The position numbers and the translations under genes were made by a program. This document shows positions 38,031 to 52,000 of a DNA stretch of 64,000 bases, piece after piece. The notes beneath the pieces were generated by a model. It searched no databases, was not told the DNA's origin, and worked only from the letters and a program-made list of their open reading frames with translations. The stretch is taken from contig BTRK01000004.1 of the NCBI GenBank assembly GCA_036245805.1, forward strand, positions 7,998,001 to 8,062,000, read 5' to 3'. The first letter of the stretch is position 1. Each line of letters opens with the position of its first letter. The stretch is from Pristionchus mayeri (taxonomy: Eukaryota > Nematoda > Chromadorea > Rhabditida > Neodiplogasteridae).

Positions 38031-38899
38031 CTCGGCCTTTTGGCTAAGATAACCGCTTCTCAACCCTTCTCGGCGTTTTGGCTAAGATAACCGCTTCTCA
38101 AATCTTATCTGCCTTTTGGCTAAGATAACCTCTTTTCAAATCTTCTCGGCCTTTTGGCTAAGATAACCGCTTCTCAAATCTTCTCGGCCTTTTGGCTAAG
38201 ATAACCGCTTCTCAACACTTCTCGGCCTTTTGGCTAAGATAACCGCTTCTCAACACTTCTCGGCCTTTTGGCTGAGATAACCGCTTCTCAAATCTTCTCG
38301 GCCTTTTGGCTAAGATAACCGCTTCTCAAATCTTCTCGGCCTTTTGGCTAAGATAACCGCTTCTGAATCCTTCTCGACCTTTTGGCTGAGATAACCGCTT
38401 CTCAAATCTTCTCGGCCTTTTGGCTAAGATAACCGCTTCTCAACCATTCTCGGCCTTTTGGCTAAGATAACCGCTTCTCAAATCTTCTCGGCCTTTTGGC
38501 TAAGATAACCGCATCTCAAATCTTCTCGGCCTTTTGGCTAAGATAACCGCTACTCAATCCTTCTCGGCCTTTTGGCTGAGATAACCGCTTCTCAAATCTT
38601 CTCGGCCTTTTGGCTAAGATGACCGCTTCTCAACCCTTCTCAGCCTTTTGGCTAAGATAACCGCTTCTCAACCCTTCTCGGCCTTTTGGCTAAGATAACC
38701 GCTTCTCAAATCTTATCTGCCTTTTGGCTAAGATAACCGCTTCTCAAATCTTCTCGGCCTTTTGGCTAAGATAACCGCTTCTCAACCCTTCTCGGCCTTT
38801 TGGCTAAGATAACCGCTTCTCAAATCTTCTCGGCCTTTTGGCTGAGATAACCGCTTCTCATATCTTCTCGGCCTTTTGGCTAAGATAACCGCTTCTCAA

Positions 38900-40000
38900 A
38901 TCTTCTCGGCCTTTTGGCTAAGATAACCGCTTCTCAACACTTCTCGGCCTTTTGGCTAAGATAACCGCTTCTCAACACTTCTCGGCCTTTTGGCTGAGAT
39001 AACCGCTTCTCAAATCTTCTCGGCCTTTTGGCTAAGATAACCGCTTCTCAACCCTTCTCAGCCTTTTGGCTAAGATAACCGCTACTCAACCCTTCTCAGC
39101 CTTTTGGCTAAGATAACCGCTTCTCAACCCTTCTCGGCCTTTTGGCTAAGATAACCGCTTCTCAAATCTTATCTGCCTTTTGGCTAAGATAACCGCTTCT
39201 CAAATCTTCTCGGCCTTTTGGCTAAGATAACCGCTTCTCAACCCTTCTCGGCCTTTTGGCTAAGATAACCGCTTCTCAAATCTTATCTGCCTTTTGGCTA
39301 AGATAACCTCTTTTCAAATCTTCTCGGCCTTTTGGCTAAGATAACCGCTTCTCAACACTTCTCGGTCTTTTGGCTAAGATAACCGCTTCTCAACACTTCT
39401 CGGCCTTTTGGCTGAGATAACCGCTTCTCAAATCTTCTCGGCCTTTTGGCTAAGATAACCGCTTCTCAACCCTTCTCAGCCTTTTGGCTAAGATAACCGC
39501 TACTCAACCCTTCTCAGCCTTTTGGCTAAGATAACCGCTTCTCAACCCTTCTCGGCCTTTTGGCTAAGATAACCGCTTCTCAAATCTTATCTGCCTTTTG
39601 GCTAAGATAACCGCTTCTCAAATCTTCTCGGCCTTTTGGCTAAGATAACCGCTTCTCAACCCTTCTCGGCCTTTTGGCTAAGATAACCGCTTCTCAAATC
39701 TTATCTGCCTTTTGGCTAAGATAACCTCTTTTCAAATCTTCTCGGCCTTTTGGCTAAGATAACCGCTTCTCAAATCTTCTCGGCCTTTTGGCTAAGATAA
39801 CCGCTTCTCAACACTTCTCGGCCTTTTGGCTAAGATAACCGCTTCTCAACACTTCTCGGCCTTTTGGCTGAGATAACCGCTTCTCAAATCTTCTCGGCCT
39901 TTTGGCTAAGATAACCGCTTCTCAACCCTTCTCAGCCTTTTGGCTAAGATAACCGCTACTCAACCCTTCTCAGCCTTTTGGCTAAGATAACCGCTTCTCA
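38900..40000 (+). repeat. 418- and 456-bp blocks carrying GCTACTCAACCC
   Basis: GCTACTCAACCC followed by CAGCC recurs at 39,081, 39,499 and 39,955, spacings of 11 and 12 monomers. The neighbouring order of variants (AACAC, AACAC with GAG, AAATC, AACCC/CAGCC) is repeated each time. Confidence 0.7.
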
Positions 40001-41240
40001 AATCTTATCTGCCTTTTGGCTAAGATAACCGCTTCTCAAATCTTCTCGGCCTTTTGGCTGAGATAACCTCTCCTCAACCCTTCTCGGCCTTTTGGCTGAG
40101 ATAACCGCTTCTCATATCTTCTCGGCCTTTTGGCTGAGATAACCGCTTCTCAACCCTTCTCAGCCTTTTGGCTAAGATAACCGCTTCTCAACCCTTCTCG
40201 GCCTTTTGGCTAAGATAACCTCTTTTCAAATCTTATCTGCCTTTTGGCTAAGATGACCGCTTCTCAAATCTTCTCGGCCTTTTGGCTGAGATAACCTCTC
40301 CTCAACCCTTCTCGGCCTTTTGGCTGAGATAACCGCTTCTCATATCTTCTCGGCCTTTTGGCTGAGATAACCGCTTCTCAACCCTTCTCAGCCTTTTGGC
40401 TAAGATAACCGCTACTCAACCCTTCTCAGCCTTTTGGCTAAGATAACCGCTTCTCAAATCTTATCTGCCTTTTGGCTAAGATAACCGCTTCTCAAATCTT
40501 CTCGGCCTTTTGGCTGAGATAACCTCTCCTCAACCCTTCTCGGCCTTTTGGCTGAGATAACCGCTTCTCATATCTTCTCGGCCTTTTGGCTGAGATAACC
40601 GCTTCTCAAATCTTCTCGGCCTTTTGGCTGAGATAACCTCTCCTCAACCCTTCTCGGCCTTTTGGCTGAGATAACCGCTTCTCATATCTTCTCGGCCTTT
40701 TGGCTGAGATAACCGCTTCTCAACCCTTCTCAGCCTTTTGGCTAAGATAACCGCTTCTCAACCCTTCTCGGCCTTTTGGCTAAGATAACCTCTTTTCAAA
40801 TCTTATCTGCCTTTTGGCTAAGATAACCGCTTCTCAAATCTTCTCGGCCTTTTGGCTGAGATAACATCTCCTCAACCCTTCTCGGCCTTTTGGCTGAGAT
40901 AACCGCTTCTCATATCTTCTCGGCCTTTTGGCTGAGATAACCGCTTCTCAACCCTTCTCAGCCTTTTGGCTAAGATAACCGCTACTCAACCCTTCTCAGC
41001 CTTTTGGCTAAGATAACCGCTTCTCAAATCTTATCTGCCTTTTGGCTAAGATAACCGCTTCTCAAATCTTCTCGGCCTTTTGGCTGAGATAACCTCTCCT
41101 CAACCCTTCTCGGCCTTTTGGCTGAGATAACCGCTTCTCATATCTTCTCGGCCTTTTGGCTGAGATAACCGCTTCTCAAATCTTCTCGGCCTTTTGGCTG
41201 AGATAACCTCTCCTCAACCCTTCTCGGCCTTTTGGCTGAG
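40000..41240 (+). repeat. 570-bp (15-monomer) tandem duplication rich in CTCTCCTC monomers
   Basis: TCTTTTCAAATC at 40,221/40,791 and GCTACTCAACCC at 40,411/40,981 are 570 bp apart. The block is dense in monomers reading ACCTCTCCTCAACCC and CTTCTCATATC. Private changes distinguish the copies: GATGACC near 40,254 in one and ACATCTCCTC near 40,864 in the other. Confidence 0.75.
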
Positions 41241-41299
41241 ATAACCGTTTCTCAAATCTTCTCGGCCTTTTGGCTAAGATATCCGCTACTCAATCCTTC

Positions 41300-43560
41300 T
41301 CGGCCTTTTGGCTGAGATAACCGCTTCTCAAATCTTCTCGGCCTTTTGGCTAAGATAACCGCTTCTCAACCCTTCTCAGCCTTTTGGCTAAGATAACCGC
41401 TACTCAATCCTTCTCGGCCTTTTGGCTGAGATAACCGCTTCTCAAATCTTCTCGGCCTTTTGGCTAAGATGACCGCTTCTCAACCCTTCTCAGCCTTTTG
41501 GCTAAGATAACCGCTTCTCAAATCTTCTCGGCCTTTTGGCTAAGATAACCGCTTCTCAACCCTTCTCGGCCTTTTGGCTAAGATAACCGCTTCTCAAATC
41601 TTATCTGCCTTTTGGCTAAGATAACCTCTTTTCAAATCTTCTCGGCCTTTTGGCTAAGATAACCGCTTCTCAAATCTTCTCGGCCTTTTGGCTAAGATAA
41701 CCGCTTCTCAACACTTCTCGGCCTTTTGGCTAAGATAACCGCTTCTCAACACTTCTCGGCCTTTTGGCTGAGATAACCGCTTCTCAAATCTTCTCGGCCT
41801 TTTGGCTAAGATAACCGCTTCTCAACCCTTCTTAGCCTTTTGGCTAAGATAACCGCTACTCAACCCTTCTCAGCCTTTTGGCTAAGATAACCGCTTCTCA
41901 AATCTTATCTGCCTTTTGGCTAAGATAACCGCTTCTCAAATCTTCTCGGCCTTTTGGCTGAGATAACCTCTCCTCAACCCTTCTCGGCCTTTTGGCTGAG
42001 ATAACCGCTTCTCATATCTTCTCGGCCTTTTGGCTGAGATAACCGCTTCTCAACCCTTCTCAGCCTTTTGGCTAAGATAACCGCTTCTCAACCCTTCTCG
42101 GCCTTTTGGCTAAGATAACCTCTTTTCAAATCTTCTCGGCCTTTTGGCTAAGATAACCGCTTCTCAAATTTTCTCGGCCTTTTGGCTAAGATAACCGCTT
42201 CTCAACCCTTCTCGGCCTTTTGGCTGAGATAACCGCTTCTCAAATCTTCTCGGCCTTTTGGCTAAGATAACCGCTACTCAATCCTTCTCGGCCTTTTGGC
42301 TGAGATAACCGCTTCTCAAATCTTCTCGGCCTTTCGGCTAAGATAACCGCTTCTGAATCCTTCTCGACCTTTTGGCTAAGATAACCGCTTCTCAACCCTT
42401 CTCAGCCTTTTGGCTAAGATAACGGCTTCTCAACCCTTCTCGGCCTTTTGGCTAAGATAACCTCTTTTCAAATCTTCTCGGCCTTTTGGCTAAGATAACC
42501 GCTTCTCAACCCTTCTCGGCCTTTTGGCTGAGATAACCGCTTCTCAAATCTTCTCGGCCTTTTGGCTAAGATAACCGCTTCTCAAATCTTCTCGGCCTTT
42601 TGGCTAAGATAACCGCTTCTGAATCCTTCTCGACCTTTTGGCTGAGATAACCGCTTCTCAAATCTTCTCGGCCTTTTGGCTAAAATAACCGCTTCTCAAC
42701 CCTTCTCGGCCTTTTGGCTAAGATAACCGCTTCTCAAATCTTCTCGGCCTTTTGGCTAAGATAACCGCATCTCAAATCTTCTCGGCCTTTTGGCTAAGAT
42801 AACCGCTACTCAATCCTTCTCGGCCTTTTGGCTGAGATAACCGCTTCTCAAATCTTCTCGGCCTTTTGGCTAAGATGACCGCTTCTCAACCCTTCTCAGC
42901 CTTTTGGCTAAGATAACCGCTTCTCAACCCTTCTCGGCCTTTTGGCTAAGATAACCGCTTCTCAAATCTTATCTGCCTTTTGGCTAAGATAACCGCTTCT
43001 CAAATCTTCTCGGCCTTTTGGCTGAGATAACCGTTCTCAAATCTTCTCAGCCTTTTGGCTAAGATAACCTCTTTTCAAATCTTCTCGGCCTTTTGGCTAA
43101 GATAACCGCTTCTCAAATCTTCTCGGCCTTTTGGCTAAGATAACCGCTTCTCAACACTTCTCGGCCTTTTGGCTGAGATAACCGCTTCTCAAATCTTCTC
43201 GGCCTTTTGGCTAAGATAACCGCTTCTCAACCCTTCTCGGCCTTTTGGCTAAGATAACCGCTTCTCAAATCTTCTCGGCCTTTTGGCTAAGATAACCGCT
43301 TCTCAACCCTTCTCGGCCTTTTGGCTAAGATAACCGCTTCTCAACCCTTCTCAGCCTTTTGGCTAAGATAACCGCTTCTCAACCCTTCTCGGCCTTTTGG
43401 CTAAGATAACCGCTTCTCAACACTTCTCGGCCTTTTGGCTAAGATAACCGCTTCTCAACACTTCTCGGCCTTTTGGCTGGGATAACCGCTTCTCAAATCT
43501 TCTCGGCCTTTTGGCTGAGATAACCGCTTCTCAAATCTTCTCGGCCTTTTGGCTAAGATA
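41300..43560 (+). repeat. Mixed satellite monomers without a clear large higher-order unit
   Basis: This stretch holds ordinary 38-bp monomers and no gene. It contains types from both neighbours: CTACTCAATCC, TGAATCC/CGACC, ACGGCTTCTC, GGCTAAAATAACC near 42,680, and one CCGTTCTC 37-bp monomer at about 43,031. Private changes include CTTAGCC near 41,831 and CCTTTCGGC near 42,331. Confidence 0.75.
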
Positions 43561-44395
43561 ACCTCTTTTCAAATCTTCTCGGCCTTTTGGCTAAGATAAC
43601 CGCTTCTCAAATCTTCTCGGCCTTTTGGCTAAGATAACCGCTTCTCAACACTTCTCGGCCTTTTGGCTGGGATAACCGCTTCTCAAATCTTCTCGGCCTT
43701 TTGGCTGAGATAACCGCTTCTCAAATCTTCTCAGCCTTTTGGCTAAGATAACCGCTTCTCAACCCTTCTCAGCCTTTTGGCTAAGATAACGGCTTCTCAA
43801 CCCTTCTCGGCCTTTTGGCTAAGATAACCTCTTCTCAACCCTTCTCGGCCTTTTGGCTAAGATAACCGCTTCTCAACCCTTCTCGGCCTTTTGGCTGAGA
43901 TAACCGCTTCTCAAATCTTCTCGGCCTTTTGGCTAAGATAACCGCTTCTCAAATCTTCTCGGCCTTTTGGCTAAGATAACCTCTTTTCAAATCTTCTCGG
44001 CCTTTTGGCTAAGATAACCGCTTCTCAAATCTTCTCGGCCTTTTGGCTAAGATAACCGCTTCTCAACACTTCTCGGCCTTTTGGCTGGGATAACCGCTTC
44101 TCAAATCTTCTCGGCCTTTTGGCTGAGATAACCGCTTCTCAAATCTTCTCAGCCTTTTGGCTAAGATAACCGCTTCTCAACCCTTCTCAGCCTTTTGGCT
44201 AAGATAACGGCTTCTCAACCCTTCTCGGCCTTTTGGCTAAGATAACCTCTTCTCAACCCTTCTCGGCCTTTTGGCTAAGATAACCGCTTCTCAACCCTTC
44301 TCGGCCTTTTGGCTGAGATAACCGCTTCTCAAATCTTCTCGGCCTTTTGGCTAAGATAACCGCTTCTCAAATCTTCTCGGCCTTTTGGCTAAGAT
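43560..44395 (+). repeat. 418-bp (11-monomer) tandem duplication with GGCTGGGAT monomers
   Basis: CTCTTTT at 43,563/43,981 and the rare GGCTGGGAT at 43,665/44,083 are 418 bp apart. A third GGCTGGGAT lies at 43,475, five monomers before the first of the pair. The GGG change is private to this short stretch, so the local spread is recent. Confidence 0.8.
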
Positions 44396-46250
44396 AACCG
44401 CTTCTGAATCCTTCTCGACCTTTTGGCTGAGATAACCGCTTCTCAACCCTTCTCAGCCTTTTGGCTAAGATAACCGCTTCTCAAATCTTCTCGGCCTTTT
44501 GGCTAAGATAACCGCTTCTCAACCCTTCTCGGCCTTTTGGCTAAGATAACCGCTTCTCAAATCTTCTCGGCCTTTTGGCTAAGATAACCGCTTCTCAACA
44601 CTTCTCGGCCTTTTGGCTGAGATAACCGCTTCTCAAATCTTCTCGGCCTTTTGGCTAAGATAACCGCTTCTGAATCCTTCTCGACCTTTTGGCTAAGATA
44701 ACGGCTTCTCAACCCTTCTCGGCCTTTTGGCTAAGATAACCGCTTCTCAAATCTTCTCGGCCTTTTGGCTAAGATAACCGCTTCTCAACCCTTCTCGGCC
44801 TTTTGGCTAAGATAACCGCTTCTCAAATCTTCTCGGCCTTTTGGCTAAGATAACCGCTTCTCAACACTTCTCGGCCTTTTGGCTGAGATAACCGCTTCTC
44901 AAATCTTCTCGGCCTTTTGGCTAAGATAACCGCTTCTCAACCCTTCTCAGCCTTTTGGCTAACATAACCGCTTCTCAACCCTTCTCAGCCTTTTGGCTAA
45001 GATAACCGCTTCTCAACACTTCTCGGCCTTTTGGCTAAGATAACCGCTTCTCAACACTTCTCGGCCTTTTGGCTGAGATAACCGCTTCTCAAATCTTCTC
45101 GGCCTTTTGGCTAAGATAACCTCTTCTCAACCCTTCTCGGCCTTTTGGCTAAGATAACCGCTTCTCAAATCTTCTCGGCCTTTTGGCTAAGATAACCGCT
45201 TCTCAACCCTTCTCAGCCTTTTGGCTAAGATAACGGCTTCTCAACCCTTCTCGGCCTTTTGGCTAAGATAACCTCTTCTCAACCCTTCTCGGCCTTTTGG
45301 CTAAGATAACCGCTTCTCAACCCTTCTCGGCCTTTTGGCTGAGATAACCGCTTCTCAAATCTTCTCGGCCTTTTGGCTAAGATAACCGCTTCTCAAATCT
45401 TCTCGGCCTTTTGGCTAAGATAACCGCTTCTGAATCCTTCTCGACCTTTTGGCTGAGATAACCGCTTCTCAAATCTTCTCGGCCTTTTGGCTAAAATAAC
45501 CGCTTCTCAACCCTTCTCGGCCTTTTGGCTAAGATAACCGCTTCTCAAATCTTCTCGGCCTTTTGGCTAAGATAACCGCTTCTGAATCCTTCTCGACCTT
45601 TTGGCTGAGATAACCGCTTCTCAAATCTTCTCGGCCTTTTGGCTAAGATAACCGCTTCTCAACCCTTCTCGGCCTTTTGGCTAAGATAACCGCTTCTCAA
45701 ATCTTCTCGGCCTTTTGGCTAAGATAACCGCATCTCAAATCTTCTCGGCCTTTTGGCTAAGATAACCGCTACTCAAATCTTCTCGGCCTTTTGGCTAAGA
45801 TGACCGCTTCTCAACCCTTCTCAGCCTTTTGGCTAAGATAACCGCTTCTCAACCCTTCTCGGCCTTTTGGCTAAGATAACCGCTTCTCAAATCTTATCTG
45901 CCTTTTGGCTAAGATAACCGCTTCTCAAATCTTCTCGGCCTTTTGGCTAAGATAACCGCTTCTCAACCCTTCTCGGCCTTTTGGCTAAGATAACCGCTTC
46001 TCAAATCTTATCTGCCTTTTGGCTAAGATAACCGCTTCTCAACACTTCTCGGCCTTTTGGCTAAGATAACCGCTTCTCAACACTTCTCGGCCTTTTGGCT
46101 GAGATAACCGCTTCTCAAATCTTCTCGGCCTTTTGGCTAAGATAACCGCTTCTCAACCCTTCTCAGCCTTTTGGCTAAGATAACCGCTACTCAACCCTTC
46201 TCAGCCTTTTGGCTAAGATAACCGCTTCTCAAATCTTATCTGCCTTTTGG

Positions 46251-46292
46251 CTGAGATAACCTCTCCTCAACCAACCCTTCTCGGCCTTTTGG
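46251..46292 (+). other. Only 42-bp monomer in the window (4-base insertion)
   Basis: Around 46,261-46,280 the sequence reads CTCTCCTCAACCAACCCTTC, where neighbours of the same type have CTCTCCTCAACCCTTC. AACC is duplicated, adding 4 bases. It is the only insertion of this kind I found and has not been copied elsewhere in the window, so it looks young. Confidence 0.85.
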
Positions 46293-49069
46293 CTGAGATA
46301 ACCGCTTCTCATATCTTCTCGGCCTTTTGGCTGAGATAACCGCTTCTCAACCCTTCTCAGCCTTTTGGCTAAGATAACCGCTTCTCAACCCTTCTCGGCC
46401 TTTTGGCTAAGATAACCTCTTTTCAAATCTTCTCGGCCTTTTGGCTAAGATAACCGCTTCTCAAATTTTCTCGGCCTTTTGGCTAAGATAACCGCTTCTC
46501 AACCCTTCTCGGCCTTTTGGCTGAGATAACCGCTTCTCAAATCTTCTCGGCCTTTTGGCTAAGATAACCGCTACTCAATCCTTCTCGGCCTTTTGGCTGA
46601 GATAACCGCTTCTCAAATCTTCTCGGCCTTTTGGCTAAGATAACCGCTTCTCAACCCTTCTCAGCCTTTTGGCTAAGATAACCGCTTCTTAACCCTTCTC
46701 AGCCTTTTGGCTAAGATAACCGCTTCTCAAATCTTATCTGCCTTTTGGCTAAGATAACCTCTTTTCAAATCTTCTCGGCCTTTTGGCTAAGATAACCGCT
46801 TCTCAAATCTTCTCGGCCTTTTGGCTAAGATAACCGCTTCTGAATCCTTCTCGACCTTTTGGCTAAGATAACCGCTTCTCAACCCTTCTCAGCCTTTTGG
46901 CTAAGATAACGGCTTCTCAACCCTTCTCGGCCTTTTGGCTAAGATAACCTCTTTTCAAATCTTCTCGGCCTTTTGGCTAAGATAACCGCTTCTCAACCCT
47001 TCTCGGCCTTTTGGCTGAGATAACCGCTTCTCAAATCTTCTCGGCCTTTTGGCTAAGATAACTGCTTCTCAAATCTTCTCGGCCTTTTGGCTAAGATAAC
47101 CGCTTCTGAATCCTTCTCGACCTTTTGGCTGAGATAACCGCTTCTCAAATCTTCTCGGCCTTTTGGCTAAAATAACCGCTTCTCAACCCTTCTCGGCCTT
47201 TTGGCTAAGATAACCGCTTCTCAAATCTTCTCGGCCTTTTGGCTAAGATAACCGCATCTCAAATCTTCTCGGCCTTTTGGCTAAGATAACCGCTACTCAA
47301 TCCTTCTCGGCCTTTTGGCTGAGATAACCGCTTCTCAAATCTTCTCGGCCTTTTGGCTAAGATGACCGCTTCTCAACCCTTCTCAGCCTTTTGGCTAAGA
47401 TAACCGCTTCTCAACCCTTCTCGGCCTTTTGGCTAAGATAACCGCTTCTCAAATCTTATCTGCCTTTTGGCTAAGATAACCGCTTCTCAAATTTTCTCGG
47501 CCTTTTGGCTAAGATAACCGCTTCTCAACCCTTCTCGGCCTTTTGGCTGAGATAACCGCTTCTCAAATCTTCTCGGCCTTTTGGCTAAGATAACCGCTAC
47601 TCAATCCTTCTCGGCCTTTTGGCTGAGATAACCGCTTCTCAAATCTTCTCGGCCTTTTGGCTAAGATAACCGCTTCTCAACCCTTCTCAGCCTTTTGGCT
47701 AAGATAACCGCTTCTTAACCCTTCTCAGCCTTTTGGCTAAGATAACCGCTTCTCAAATCTTATCTGCCTTTTGGCTAAGATAACCTCTTTTCAAATCTTC
47801 TCGGCCTTTTGGCTAAGATAACCGCTTCTCAAATCTTCTCGGCCTTTTGGCTAAGATAACCGCTTCTGAATCCTTCTCGACCTTTTGGCTAAGATAACCG
47901 CTTCTCAACCCTTCTCAGCCTTTTGGCTAAGATAACGGCTTCTCAACCCTTCTCGGCCTTTTGGCTAAGATAACCTCTTTTCAAATCTTCTCGGCCTTTT
48001 GGCTAAGATAACCGCTTCTCAACCCTTCTCGGCCTTTTGGCTGAGATAACCGCTTCTCAAATCTTCTCGGCCTTTTGGCTAAGATAACCGCATCTCAAAT
48101 CTTCTCGGCCTTTTGGCTAAGATAACCGCTACTCAATCCTTCTCGGCCTTTTGGCTGAGATAACCGCTTCTCAAATCTTCTCGGCCTTTTGGCTAAGATG
48201 ACCGCTTCTCAACCCTTCTCAGCCTTTTGGCTAAGATAACCGCTTCTCAACCCTTCTCGGCCTTTTGGCTAAGATAACCGCTTCTCAAATCTTCTCGGCC
48301 TTTTGGCTGAGATAACCGTTCTCAAATCTTCTCAGCCTTTTGGCTAAGATAACCTCTTTTCAAATCTTCTCGGCCTTTTGGCTAAGATAACCGCTTCTCA
48401 AATCTTCTCGGCCTTTTGGCTAAGATAACCGCTTCTCAACACTTCTCGGCCTTTTGGCTGAGATAACCGCTTCTCAAATCTTCTCGGCCTTTTGGCTAAG
48501 ATAACCGCTTCTCAACCCTTCTCGGCCTTTTGGCTAAGATAACCGCTTCTCAAATCTTCTCGGCCTTTTGGCTAAGATAACCGCTTCTCAACCCTTCTCG
48601 GCCTTTTGGCTAAGATAACCGCTTCTCAAATCTTCTCGGCCTTTTGGCTAAGATAACCGCTTCTCAACACTTCTCGGCCTTTTGGCTAAGATAACCGCTT
48701 CTCAACACTTCTCGGCCTTTTGGCTGAGATAACCGCTTCTCAAATCTTCTCGGCCTTTTGGCTAAGATAACCGCTTCTCAACCCTTCTCAGCCTTTTGGC
48801 TAAGATAACCGCTACTCAACCCTTCTCAGCCTTTTGGCTAAGATAACCGCTTCTCAATTCTTATCTGCCTTTTGGCTAAGATAACCGCTTCTCAAATCTT
48901 CTCGGCCTTTTGGCTGAGATAACCTCTCCTCAACCCTTCTCGGCCTTTTGGCTGAGATAACCGCTTCTCATATCTTCTCGGCCTTTTGGCTAAGATAACC
49001 TCTTTTCAAATCTTCTCGGCCTTTTGGCTAAGATAACCGCTTCTCAAATTTTCTCGGCCTTTTGGCTAA

Positions 49070-52000
49070 GATAACCGCTTCTCAACCCTTCTCGGCCTTT
49101 TGGCTGAGATAACCGCTTCTCAAATCTTCTCGGCCTTTTGGCTAAGATAACCGCTACTCAATCCTTCTCGGCCTTTTGGCTGAGATAACCGCTTCTCAAA
49201 TCTTCTCGGCCTTTTGGCTAAGATAACCGCTTCTCAACCCTTCTCAGCCTTTTGGCTAAGATAACCGCTTCTTAACCCTTCTCAGCCTTTTGGCTAAGAT
49301 AACCGCTTCTCAAATCTTATCTGCCTTTTGGCTAAGATAACCTCTTTTCAAATCTTCTCGGCCTTTTGGCTAAGATAACCGCTTCTCAAATCTTCTCGGC
49401 CTTTTGGCTAAGATAACCGCTTCTGAATCCTTCTCGACCTTTTGGCTAAGATAACCGCTTCTCAACCCTTCTCAGCCTTTTGGCTAAGATAACGGCTTCT
49501 CAACCCTTCTCGGCCTTTTGGCTAAGATAACCTCTTTTCAAATCTTCTCGGCCTTTTGGCTAAGATAACCGCTTCTCAACCCTTCTCGGCCTTTTGGCTG
49601 AGATAACCGCTTCTCAAATCTTCTCGGCCTTTTGGCTAAGATAACCGCTTCTCAAATCTTCTCGGCCTTTTGGCTAAGATAACCGCTTCTGAATCCTTCT
49701 CGACCTTTTGGCTGAGATAACCGCTTCTCAAATCTTCTCGGCCTTTTGGCTAAAATAACCGCTTCTCAACCCTTCTCGGCCTTTTGGCTAAGATAACCGC
49801 TTCTCAAATCTTCTCGGCCTTTTGGCTAAGATAACCGCATCTCAAATCTTCTCGGCCTTTTGGCTAAGATAACCGCTACTCAATCCTTCTCGGCCTTTTG
49901 GCTGAGATAACCGCTTCTCAAATCTTCTCGGCCTTTTGGCTAAGATAACCGCTTCTGAATCCTTCTCGACCTTTTGGCTAAGATAACCGCTTCTCAACCC
50001 TTCTCAGCCTTTTGGCTAAGATAACGGCATCTCAACCCTTCTCGGCCTTTTGGCTAAGATAACCTCTTTTCAAATCTTCTCGGCCTTTTGGCTAAGATAA
50101 CCGCTTCTCAACCCTTCTCGGCCTTTTGGCTGAGATAACCGCTTCTCAAATCTTCTCGGCCTTTTGGCTAAGATAACCGCTTCTCAAATCTTCTCGGCCT
50201 TTTGGCTAAGATAACCGCTTCTGAATCCTTCTCGACCTTTTGGCTGAGATAACCGCTTCTCAAATCTTCTCGGCCTTTTGGTTAAAATAACCGCTTCTCA
50301 ACCCTTCTCGGCCTTTTGGCTAAGATAACCGCTTCTCAAATCTTCTCGGCCTTTTGGCTAAGATAACCGCATCTCAAATCTTCTCGGCCTTTTGGCTAAG
50401 ATAACCGCTACTCAATCCTTCTCGGCCTTTTGGCTGAGATAACCGCTTCTCAAATCTTCTCGGCCTTTTGGCTAAGATGACCGCTTCTCAACCCTTCTCA
50501 GCCTTTTGGCTAAGATAACCGCTTCTCAACCCTTCTCGGCCTTTTGGCTAAGATAACCGCTTCTCAAATCTTATCTGCCTTTTGGCTAAGATAACCGCTT
50601 CTCAAATCTTCTCGGCCTTTTGGCTGAGATAACCGTTCTCAAATCTTCTCAGCCTTTTGGCTAAGATAACCTCTTTTCAAATCTTCTCGGCCTTTTGGCT
50701 AAGATAACCGCTTCTCAAATCTTCTCGGCCTTTTGGCTAAGATAACCGCTTCTCAACACTTCTCGGCCTTTTGGCTGAGATAACCGCTTCTCAAATCTTC
50801 TCGGCCTTTTGGCTAAGATAACCGCTTCTCAACCCTTCTCGGCCTTTTGGCTAAGATAACCGCTTCTCAAATCTTCTCGGCCTTTTGGCTAAGATAACCG
50901 CTTCTCAACCCTTCTCGGCCTTTTGGCTAAGATAACCGCTTCTCAAATCTTCTCGGCCTTTTGGCTAAGATAACCGCTTCTCAACACTTCTCGGCCTTTT
51001 GGCTGAGATAACCGCTTCTCAAATCTTCTCGGCCTTTTGGCTAAGATAACCGCTTCTCAACCCTTCTCAGCCTTTTGGCTAACATAACCGCTTCTCAACC
51101 CTTCTCAGCCTTTTGGCTAAGATAACCGCTTCTCAACACTTCTCGGCCTTTTGGCTAAGATAACCGCTTCTCAACCCTTCTCGGCCTTTTGGCTAAGATA
51201 ACCGCTTCTCAACCCTTCTCGGCCTTTTGGCTGAGATAACCGCTTCTCAAATCTTCTCGGCCTTTTGGCTAAGATAACCGCTACTCAATCCTTCTCGGCC
51301 TTTTGGCTGAGATAACCGCTTCTCAAATCTTCTCGGCCTTTTGGCTAAGATAACCGCTTCTCAACCCTTCTCAGCCTTTTGGCTAAGATAACCGCTTCTT
51401 AACCCTTCTCAGCCTTTTGGCTAAGATAACCGCTTCTCAAATCTTATCTGCCTTTTGGCTAAGATAACCTCTTTTCAAATCTTCTCGGCCTTTTGGCTAA
51501 GATAACCGCTTCTCAAATCTTCTCGGCCTTTTGGCTAAGATAACCGCTTCTGAATCCTTCTCGACCTTTTGGCTAAGATAACCGCTTCTCAACCCTTCTC
51601 AGCCTTTTGGCTAAGATAACGGCTTCTCAACCCTTCTCGGCCTTTTGGCTAAGATAACCTCTTTTCAAATCTTCTCGGCCTTTTGGCTAAGATAACCGCT
51701 TCTCAACCCTTCTCGGCCTTTTGGCTGAGATAACCGCTTCTCAAATCTTCTCGGCCTTTTGGCTAAGATAACCGCTTCTCAAATCTTCTCGGCCTTTTGG
51801 CTAAGATAACCGCTTCTGAATCCTTCTCGACCTTTTGGCTGAGATAACCGCTTCTCAAATCTTCTCGGCCTTTTGGCTAAAATAACCGCTTCTCAACCCT
51901 TCTCGGCCTTTTGGCTAAGATAACCGCTTCTCAAATCTTCTCGGCCTTTTGGCTAAGATAACCGCATCTCAAATCTTCTCGGCCTTTTGGCTAAGATAAC

